Below are positions 55,653-64,000 of a stretch of DNA of 64,000 nt, piece after piece. This DNA is from Plectosphaerella cucumerina (lineage: Eukaryota; Ascomycota; Sordariomycetes; Glomerellales; Plectosphaerellaceae): positions 2,976,001 through 3,040,000 of the forward strand of contig JAGPXD010000003.1 in assembly GCA_020746995.1 (NCBI GenBank). Reading direction: 5' to 3'. How positions within the stretch are numbered: position 1 is the stretch's first letter; every line of letters begins with the position of its first letter. The notes beneath the pieces are model-generated. The model was not told where the DNA came from and made no database searches. It was given only the letters and a program-made list of their open reading frames with translations. A program made the translations under genes and the position numbers.

Positions 55653-57386
55653 CTAGTAGACGTACAGGTTCTGGCTCTCGTCCTCGCTGTTCCTCAGCGT
55701 CTTGTTCTTCTTCTTCATGATGAGCTTGACGACCCAGGCGGTGAGCGCGGTGGCGATGCTGAAGGCGCTGCTGGCGGCCATGGCGGGGACGTAGCGGGGC
55801 GCGTCCTTGGACGACCACAGGTAGGGTGTCCAAATGAAGCTGATGTTCATGATTGTCGTGACCATGCCAATCGCAACGGCCTTCTTCTCCTTGGTCTGGC
55901 CGCAGACGGAGCCGCACCAGCCGAGGATGAGGGAGTTGACGCCGTAGGTGCCTGGGTGGTGTTAGCATGGGCTTCTCTGTGAATGAATGTGGAAGAGAAC
56001 TCACCAATGGTGAAGATGACCATGGCGACGTAGCGGCCAGCGGTATTGCCAACGGCGGCAGCCAACACGAAGCCGAGGGTAGCGACAGCCTTGGAGACGG
56101 TGATGTGCCACGTGCGCTCGTTGAACTTGCCCGAGCTCCAGGAGACGGCGATGGTGACGGCACCGGCGATCAGGTAGGGAGGGCAGGTGAGGACCAGGCT
56201 GATGGTGGTGTTGAAGCCGAGAGTCTTGACAACGCTGGGGAACTGGGGAACTATTAGCTGCATGTCATTGCATGCTTCGTGCGAAGGCACTCACGAAGTT
56301 CTTGAAGCCGTTGGCAGCCAGGTGCATGTGGGCCATGAAGCAGAACAGCCAGACGACGGGGTCCTTGCACGCCTGCTTGAGGCCGTCCATGGTCGAGGTG
56401 TTGCCGTGGTTGGAGGTGGTATCGAGCTCCATACGGTTGTGGGCGAGGTCGCGCTCCTCCTGGGTGAGCCACCTGGTGGTCGCGGGGAAGTCGGGGAGGA
56501 TGAAGTAGCCGACAACAGCGATAACGAAGGTAACGGCACCCTGGAGGATGAAGAGCCACTTCCAGCCGGCGAGGCCAAGAGCGTTGTCCATGCCGTGGAA
56601 GACACCAGCTGCGATGAGACCAGCGAAGGCGGTGGCGAGGATGTTACCGGTGTAGAGGATGGCGATGCGGGTGGCGACCTCCTTACGGTTGTAGAAGATA
56701 GAGAGGATGTAAACGGCGCCTGATTAGGTATGTTAGTATTTTGGCCAGAAGGAAAGAGGGATGAAGTGGACTTACCAGGGTAGAAGGGAGCCTCAGTGAC
56801 ACCCAGGAAGAAGCGGGTGAGCAGGAGGCCGACAAAGTCCTTGGAGAGGGCAGTCAGGGCAGAGACGACGGCCCAGAGCATCATGACGAGGCCCTGTTGA
56901 GGTCAGTGCGTGCTGAAAGAAGTAAGACTCGGTGATATCTCACCATGTAGCGCGAGGGACGGGTCCTGGTGAGGAACATGTTGCTGGGGATCTGGCCCAG
57001 GATGTAACCGACGAACAGGATCGACACGCACGTCTGGTACTCGGTGTCGGTGAGCTTGAGGTCCTCCTCGAGGTCGTTGAGGCGGGCGAGGGCGATGGCG
57101 TTGCGGTCCAGGTAGTTGAGCCAGTACATGCTCCAGAGCATGGGCTGTGGTATGTTAGCATGCATGATGAAGTCATGGGATAGGTACGGGGAAGTGGACG
57201 CACCATGATGTAGCGGTCGAGCTTCTTCACCAGGGCAATCTCCTTGGGATCGGTCTTCTCGTGGGCGCCGAACTTGTCGTATGCCTCGGCCGTGGGCACC
57301 TGCTTCTGAGGGTTCTCATCCTCGAAGATGGTGGCCTCCTTGTCCCTTGTGGTGATGGGACCGAGGTCGGACTTGGTGGTCGCCAT
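55653..57386 (-). CDS. MFS transporter, allantoate permease (Dal5) type
   Basis: Proton-coupled uptake of small organic anions or vitamins at the plasma membrane (anion:cation symporter family, with Dal5, Tna1 and Seo1 as yeast relatives). Six exons: 57386-57204, 57144-56944, 56893-56776, 56719-56295, 56242-56005, 55951-55653 (487 residues); all introns are 50-59 nt, GT-AG, several with CTAAC branch points, and the frame is continuous throughout. About 12 hydrophobic segments are present. Family blocks: YWLNYLDRNAIALARLN in TM1, SILFVGYILGQIPSNM in TM2 and FFLGVTEAPFYPG in TM4. An 80-residue cytoplasmic N terminus has no signal peptide. Substrate cannot be read from sequence; no metabolic gene next to it gives a hint. 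Confidence 0.95.
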
Positions 57387-60300
57387 TTTGGGCTGTGGTG
57401 TATGTAGTGGTTGGGGGGTATATAAAAGGGAGGAAGTAGGGAGGAAGGATGGAAGTCAAGACCAGCTAGATGACTTAAGTGTGGGAGGTAGATGTAGATG
57501 AGACCCGGAGTCTTTGCTTCAAGTGTCCCCTGAGGAAAGGAGAGATATCGAGAAAAATGAGGGGGATGACGGGAGGTTGATATAGAAGTTTCTGATGAGC
57601 TCGTCCTTCTCGCGTCCTCCACCCTTCGCGTCTCCGCTCCCCCATGGGGGTATGGTATCCCCTTGCCACGAGCCAGGAAGTTGCCCGGTGTCACGACTCG
57701 AAAGCGGTGTCCCGCCGCTGGTGCCCCCCTCCCTGGGCCTCTCGCCCCTCCCAGGGCTGTCCCCTAGACGTGCCACCCAGGTGTGTCGCTCGCGACGATC
57801 CCACCCCAGGTTCACCCACCAGACGAAGCTGGTTGGCCCAGGAGCCTCCGAAGCGTCCCGATGGATCGTGGGGAACGGTTTAAGCTTGATACGCACGCCA
57901 TGTCATCCGTGTGTTGGTTGCACCGTGACCTGGATGCCGGGGGAGGGAAAGGGCACGGCCGTCCCGCCCCCCACCTCATAGTTCCATTCCACCCCGTGTA
58001 ACACTCTGAGCGTACCAGCACCGTCCCGCGGCGCCCGCAAGCCAGCCCCCTTCTTCCGTTAGCCGGAGGGGTGACAAGCGCCTCGTCCGCCGTCTCGTAG
58101 TCCGTTCCCTCCTGCCCAGGCCGGTGCGGCGGTGCGCCATCTGAGATGGATCTGGACCCAAGGCTAGGCGCCAAGTTGTAATGCTGTGACCTCCGTCGGG
58201 GTGGCGGCCGACAGGGGCGCGGTCCTTGTTTTCTGGGGAACGGTTTCCCAACACCACACACGGGCCTTCACGTCGACGGGCGCTCCCCAATCACAGCGGT
58301 TTCGGCGTTGGGATGGAGGGTAGGTCTAGGCCGTTCAAGTTAGACCGCGGGGGAAGCAAAGGGATGGATGGGAGGGGATGGGTTGGGGAAAACGGGCCTG
58401 CTGGTTCTGTGTCCCGGTGTTCTCTGCGCCCGCAGCCCGCCTGGAGTCGCATCGACTTACTCGCGCCCTCTGCCAAATGCCCTTGATACCCCCCCGGTGC
58501 TATGTTTAGTGCCGCGCTTGGGTGCTTAGCACGTGCGCTAGAAGCAACTTCAGACCTTCGTTGCGGGCGGCACTTCTTCAGAACAGTGTCGTCGATGTTT
58601 CCGAGGAGAAACCAGCCCGCCTGTGCGGTTCACGTTCGTGCCCTGGGAACGTCCCGTCCGTCAGCTCAGACCCGTCGGATCTGTTGCGACGTTTGGTTTC
58701 AATCTTTCTTTATTTCCTCAACGTCCTATCATCAGTCATTCCCTCAACGCCATCCCGGCGGTGTGGACGAGGAACGGGACCCCGGAATACCTTATCCCCA
58801 TACTCGAGTCTCAAATCGGATAGAGATCGTCCCCCTTGTTCGAGTCGCGCCGCCTCCGACATCATGTCCGTCCTTCACCGGGTGATCCTCTGGCCGGCGT
58901 CTCACCGCATGATGCATCATCTCAGTCACATCCTGCCAACCAGGTGTGCCGCTGAACGAGGCAAACAGCCCAGCTGGGCTACGCCTGCAGCCACCGGCAC
59001 CTAATTGTGTGCCAAAGTCGCGCACTCCGAACCCGCACGCCAAGGAGATGGAGGGCGATCACGGCTGCCGGGGTCGCGAGGCGCGAAAGAAAGGTGCAAA
59101 GTGTGCAACCACCACCTGCTCGCCAGCGCGGCGCACTAACCCTTCCAAGCCCCCTGTCCCCCGGGAGTTGCCCCCGGCACGTTCGACAGACCAGCCAGAG
59201 TCGGGCCTAGCATGGTGCGGCTGGCCTTCTGGAAGGCTTCTACTGCGAGGCCGCGTGCACGAAGGAAGAAGCCCCCCGAGAAACTAGGCGGGACCTGGCC
59301 TGGCGCTGACCAGTTGTGCCTCGAGCCATCGATATAGGTGGCGTGTTATTCGGTTGTGCTCTCCGGGGAAGGGGGGACTCTGACTTGATGGGGAGGACAA
59401 ACCATCATCCCTGCTTTTGTGCCTCCGACAACACGCGACAGCGCCGTGTCATCTGCTTGCCCCGGACCATCGAGCCCCAGGTTGCCCGCTGCCTGACCCC
59501 GTCGAGATCGTCCCAATGGTCAGACGGGCAGCCGGACCTGGATGCTGGAGCCCAGGTTACAGCGGGGTGGACTGATAGTTTCTCTGGAGGCACGGAAGGT
59601 TGGGTCGCCGACCGGATCATCCAGGAGCCTTTCTCAATCTCCCTCCGTCCCGAAGGAGTGCCCTAGTCAGGTCACAGTCGATCTGGACTCTCAAGTCAGC
59701 TCGCGCCAACAACCTTGTGCGGTGGAGACTGCGACAGAACTAGATGATGCCCGCATATTGCCCCTCTCCTCTCCTCACTCCTCACGGCCTCCAACCTTGT
59801 TCCCCCTGCGCCCCCCCTCAACCCCGTGGGGGGCTCCACGGACTGCGTGGAGCATCAGTAATGAGCTGGAGCACCGTCAACCGCGAGACCGAGTTAGTTG
59901 CATTCCAACCTGCCAAAAGCAGTAAGACGAGATTCCCCCCTTCCCCTCCTCCTCCACCTCCATCGATACCCCCCTCGGTGAATGTCGGCGGGTACCTGAC
60001 TTGCCGTCAGTCTTGGCCGTGGCGATAACTCCATGTCCTCCGTGAACTTCCGGCATCCTCGTCGTCTACCATGACCGCTCTTCGCCCCCCGGGCCCCCGC
60101 GCTTGCCCCTCCTGAACATTCTCGTCATGATGCGCCGGCCTCGCTTGTCAGGCGCGGGACAAGACCAATGGCTTGCCGGCGTGAGGCTGTGCCAGGACCG
60201 GAGCCTGGCCCGAGTGCGGCTCTTCCTTAGGGTCCCTCTTCGCCTGCGGCCTGCGCGCATATTTCGTCCCTACCTGGCCCAGGGCCAGGTCTTAGCTTGC

Positions 60301-62460
60301 TGGGCATTCGCTTACTGGCACCTCGAACCTCGTCTTCCTCCGCGCTCCGCGCCGCACGGGCTAGGCCGTTTGTTGGTGACATCTGACGAAGACAACCTTT
60401 CCGTTGTGGCGTCCACGACGCCCGTCCGTTTTCGATGTTCACGGTTCTGCTCTGCCAGGGTCATCGGAAGAGGGGGCGGGGCTAATACGAATGCCTCGTC
60501 TCCCTTTCGTTACCGGTCTGCTGGACCTTGGTGGGTGGTCGCCGGGTGAAAGGGGGTTGCACTGAAATGTGTGATGTGGATCGCGGACAGATCACCGCGC
60601 CAGGGGTTGGGCAGTGAACCAGGCCGTCATGCGAGCTCCTCACATGATGTGATGCTGGCAGAAGCATGGACATTTCTGGCAGTACTGGAGATTAAACCAA
60701 CCATAGTCGAGCTGGGTCGAGAGCTCAGGTGTGCTAGGGCTTTTTCCTCAATGTTTTGACGTCCTTCACTTGACTGATAATTACATCTTGTCATCCAAAC
60801 ACATGAGGTCCAGGTCCAGATATTGCCCTGCACAGCTAGATAATCCTTCCAATGAGAAACCAGGCTAACAATTCGCGCAAAAAGAAAAGGCTCTGCCATC
60901 ATCTCCTAGATCGGAGCCGGAAGAGGTCGGTGTGCCAGTGGATCACCATCCGTGCTGCCGTCTGGTGCGGGCGCCGACTTCTCCCGCCCCCCTTACATGT
61001 CTTCACCATTTCTCGAAGCATTCCTCCTTGGCAGTCAGAGCTCCCAGCATGACCTTTTCCGAGCTCTCCCGATATATGGGGGTACAGGGGCTCTGTGCCT
61101 TGGGGTTGCAGCTCTTGGCATGCTGTCTGCCTGTTGGCATGGACCACTGAACGACTCCGTGATGCCCCGGAACCGCATCGAGCATCAACATGGCGTAGAG
61201 GTGAAGCACCGATGACGGACAAAATGGCTCAGATAGGGACGGGGTGAAGCTTTGGCTCCAGCTTAGACCGGCACATAGGGGCTTTGAGAGAACCGTATCT
61301 CTCCGGCCCCTGTCTGTTGAGTCTGCTCTTGGCCGGCGCACGATGATATCGACCGTGACGCCTCCCAACCCCAGTTGATTCGCTCCTCGATACTTTCAAC
61401 GCGGCGAATTTGTTCAAACACGCCATCTCGGACTATCCGGGCGTCAATCTGACTTTCGGGAGGAATGGAAGGACGTCGCCCGGCCAGGGGGTGCCCGTCG
61501 CTCTTGCCCAGCCGCCAGGCCTGACCCCCTTCATAAGCATCCACAGCCATCCATGAAGCTTCATACGTCTTCCAGCCTATCATGAGGTCTCCCAGCAACT
61601 ACCGGCAAGCATCTAGAGCGAGCTGGCCTGTCGCTGACGCCGCCATCCTTCGCTCTGAACCCCAGGCACCGCGGGATGGTGTAGCTCTTGCGAAGCACAT
61701 TGGACGAGCAGGTGTCGTGCCCACTCATGCTACAGCTCAGGCAGTGTCTAGAGCTGTACCGAAGCCTGAACATGGGCCTCTCGCTTGCAGAAGAGGTTAG
61801 ATTGAGGAGGTGGCGGTTTGGTGAAGCATGAAGGGGGTGGATTCCATCAGGTTGTCCTTCCGGGGCCCCCGTCTTTGGCCACCCCCTCGAGGATGTGGCC
61901 AGCGAAGGCTAGAACTATTGAGGCCTGAGTCATGGCGTAACGAGACACTGTAATCGTAGAGTTCCATAGCTGATGTTTCCGTAGATTCGGTCCCGGTGGG
62001 AGAGAAGGGTTACGCTTCAGGGGCCCGGCCACCCAGCTCAGTTCAGTTCCGCACGGTGATCTGTATGTGCCTCACAGCCGGCCCTGGAAGTGAAAGAACT
62101 ACCCTCGCTTACAGATACTGCTCATTCAGTACCGAATCACGAACTAATTGCAGGGAGTATTGGTATTCTGTCGTTGGTGATGATACATCTGTGCTTAGAC
62201 GTGATGGCCCCTTTTTCAGCCCCTATTCCCTGTAGACATGTAGACATATCAGGACCCCATCGAATAATCGCCGTTTTGCTAGCAAAGGCAAAGCAATTGA
62301 ATCACATATCTTTTGCTAACATGATAGTTGATAACAAAAAATACAGGCTTCATGTTCTACCAAGCTATCGTCGTGATGCTGTGACGGGTGAACATCAACG
62401 GCTTCAACGGTGGTCCCCACTTCCCCGAACCCCCCACCTCCTCCTCAGAACCAACCCCCC
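57387..62460. other. 5-kb gene-free stretch
   Basis: No domain-bearing frame was found on either strand in this, the longest gene-free interval. A TATATAAAAG on the plus strand at 57419-57428 is only 33 bp from the MFS start and faces away from it. Composition is mixed, with pyrimidine-rich blocks at 59760-60000. No tRNA, no terminal repeats and no transposase relic were seen by eye. Confidence 0.45.
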
Positions 62461-63372
62461 CTAAAACGACTCTCTCCTCCGCAAGTTGTTGCTCTTCCAA
62501 CTCTTAGCCCTTTCAAATCCATTCTTGCACAAGTAAAAGTCCTCAAACGCCTGTTCCACCTCGGGCCGGGTGTTCATGACAAACGGCCCATGCTGAACGA
62601 TAGTCTGGTCCAGGGGCTGACCAGCTATCAGGAGCAAACGCGCATTGCCATCGGCAGTGCTGGGCACCTCGACGTCGACCTTGTCGCCTCGAGGCTCAAA
62701 TGCGACCAGGTCAAACGTCTCTGCCTTGCGCTGGCCGTCGTGCCTGGAGCCAAACAAGGCTGTGCCTTCGAAGACGTAGGCGAATGCATTCCAAGATTGC
62801 GGCAGAGGCACCGATGCCTTGCCGCCCGGCTTGATCTCGACGTCGAGGTACCAGATGGGTGTGTATGAGAGATCCCTGACCGAGTCCACGTCTCCCACCC
62901 GGCCAGAGATAACCTTGATGCGGATCTTTCCCCCGTCAAGCTCAGCGATAGGAATCTCCGCCGCGCGCAGGTCCCGATATCTCGGCTCCGTCATCTTGAG
63001 GTGTTTCGGCAAGTCGACCCACAGCTGGAACCCGGCGCCCGGGGAGCCATCGGCGTCGGCGATCGGCTGCTCCGAGTGCATGATGCCCCTACCTGCGGTC
63101 ATGAACTGCAGATCGCCAGCATGCAGGACACCGGTGTTCCCCGCAAAGTCTTCGTGCTCGACGGAGCCCTTGAGGATGTAGGAGACGGTTTCTTGACCCC
63201 GATGGGGGTGGTCGGGGAACGAGCCGCCGCTGCCGGTCATATGATCGAACATGAGGAAAGGGGTGAAGTTGCGTAGGTTGGCATTTCCTATTGCGCGGCG
63301 GACGCGAGCGCCGACGCCTTCGGATTGTTCGATGGCATGGAACACTTTGCTGATGGTTCGTGGGACGGTCAT
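62461..63372 (-). CDS. pirin family protein
   Basis: Single exon, 303 residues; two cupin (beta-barrel) domains. The N-terminal metal site is complete: His55 and His57 (FPDHPHRGQET), His99 and Glu101 (GRGIMHSEQP), matching the four ligands of human pirin and bacterial quercetinases. The blocks RRAIGNANLRNFTPFLMFD and SVEHEDFAGNTGVLHAGDLQ are typical. The second cupin spans about 170-275 and ends in GPFVMNT. Pirins bind iron and have been reported as transcription cofactors or as quercetin 2,3-dioxygenases; which applies here cannot be read from the sequence. No targeting signal. The ATG at 63372 agrees with the family N terminus. Confidence 0.95.
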   Translation of the reverse strand: MTVPRTISKVFHAIEQSEGVGARVRRAIGNANLRNFTPFLMFDHMTGSGGSFPDHPHRGQETVSYILKGSVEHEDFAGNTGVLHAGDLQFMTAGRGIMHSEQPIADADGSPGAGFQLWVDLPKHLKMTEPRYRDLRAAEIPIAELDGGKIRIKVISGRVGDVDSVRDLSYTPIWYLDVEIKPGGKASVPLPQSWNAFAYVFEGTALFGSRHDGQRKAETFDLVAFEPRGDKVDVEVPSTADGNARLLLIAGQPLDQTIVQHGPFVMNTRPEVEQAFEDFYLCKNGFERAKSWKSNNLRRRESF

Positions 63373-64000
63373 TGTTGGTTGGTGTTGTTAACTGGTGATC
63401 TTTGATGCGTTCTCTGACAAGGGAGATGAGTTTACTGGATTGAAGATGATCAGATTACGGCTACTTCGCACGCACGACGCGACTTTATATTTAGAGGTTT
63501 CCAGCCTCGCGATGTTTGGAAGTCTCTCGATGCCGCTGTCAATTGTCAGATCGGATCGATGCACGTTGGTAACAGCCGCGCGCTCGTTGATTCAGCATCG
63601 ACGCTGTTGGCCAAGCGCTGTTATTTCTTGGTGTATCAGTGGACTTTCTGGTGATTACCCAGCACCTGGAACACATTACGAAGCATGACGGAGCTGAACT
63701 CAGGAGGTGATGCCCTCCGTGATTGGCCGCGAAGGCGAACAGCTGGGGGCTGATTGGACAGGTCCGGGCCTGCCATCTCTCGTATTGATCGTATAGGCTG
63801 GCCCATGCTGATGCTTCCCCCGCAACACCCACTGTCGGCCTCCGACACTGAGCGGGAGGTGTTCTCCAAAGTGTGCAGGTGGCAGAGGTGCGGGTGAATA
63901 AGTGCCTGATATTCGTGTAGATTGCAGAGTCAGAGAAAGATGTCAATCCAGGATGTTTCTTCATTAGCACCGACATCTGTTGAAGGTCCGAACCCCCCTG
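63373..64000. other. upstream region of the pirin gene to the window edge
   Basis: No gene supported. A 145-codon minus-strand frame (63976-63539) lacks any recognisable domain. Confidence 0.45.

Noticed and set aside
57419..57428. TATATAAAAG as the TATA box of the MFS transporter
   Set aside because: It is only 33 bp from the start codon and has better orientation for the opposite strand, where no gene follows.
63539..63976. 145-codon minus-strand open frame at the window end
   Set aside because: It begins with ATG, but has no domain, signal or conserved-looking segment, and lies upstream of the pirin gene on the same strand.
1..64000. CRISPR arrays, insertion sequences, bacterial operons or a secondary-metabolite cluster
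   Set aside because: The window is fungal nuclear DNA; no regular spaced repeats, transposase or terminal repeats were seen, and the LolT-like enzyme has no biosynthetic partners nearby.

Overview
This is nuclear DNA from a filamentous ascomycete (Pezizomycotina, most likely Sordariomycetes). The evidence is short introns of about 47-127 nt with GTRNGT donors and CTRAC-type branch points, strongly GC-biased third codon positions, a HET-domain (heterokaryon incompatibility) relic, a secreted GH3 glucosidase, a secreted aspartic protease, and single-copy core genes (SPF1, mitochondrial MDH, MIA40, BOS1, thiamine pyrophosphokinase). Genus cannot be fixed from the sequence alone. I count 18 intact protein genes, two pseudogenes and one tRNA gene.

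Region 1 (1-16 kb) looks like accessory DNA: long gene-free stretches, a 68-residue prepro-peptide gene whose predicted product after Kex2 cleavage is a 28-residue six-cysteine peptide, a decayed F-box-type gene, a disordered single-exon protein gene followed by an A28 tract, a secreted alcohol-oxidase-like GMC flavoenzyme containing a GC-AG intron, and a HET-domain pseudogene that has lost the core of its domain. A tRNA-Thr(AGU) gene follows.

Region 2 (17-36 kb) is core-like: a large membrane protein, a cation/proton antiporter, the ER P5A ATPase SPF1, mitochondrial malate dehydrogenase, an ASC-1-type zinc-finger protein, a Whi5-like G1 repressor and a glycine-zipper protein.

Region 3 (37-44 kb) holds a GH3 beta-glucosidase, an isopenicillin-N-epimerase-like (LolT-like) PLP enzyme and a pepsin-type protease. 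Two of the three carry signal peptides.

Region 4 (47-57 kb) is compact: a Myb/SANT-like protein, an OM14-like mitochondrial outer-membrane protein whose start codon is created by splicing, MIA40, thiamine pyrophosphokinase, the Golgi SNARE BOS1 with an ATG-only first exon, and a Dal5-type MFS transporter. Two mitochondrial genes (OM14-like, MIA40) sit together. The final 7 kb has about 5 kb without a gene and then a pirin.

Exon boundaries were derived by hand from splice motifs and reading-frame continuity and have not been tested with transcripts. No clear multi-gene novel system is visible. The strongest candidates for something undescribed are the Kex2-processed cysteine peptide and the unusual gene architectures (split start codon, ATG-only exon, frame-neutral intron, GC-AG intron).
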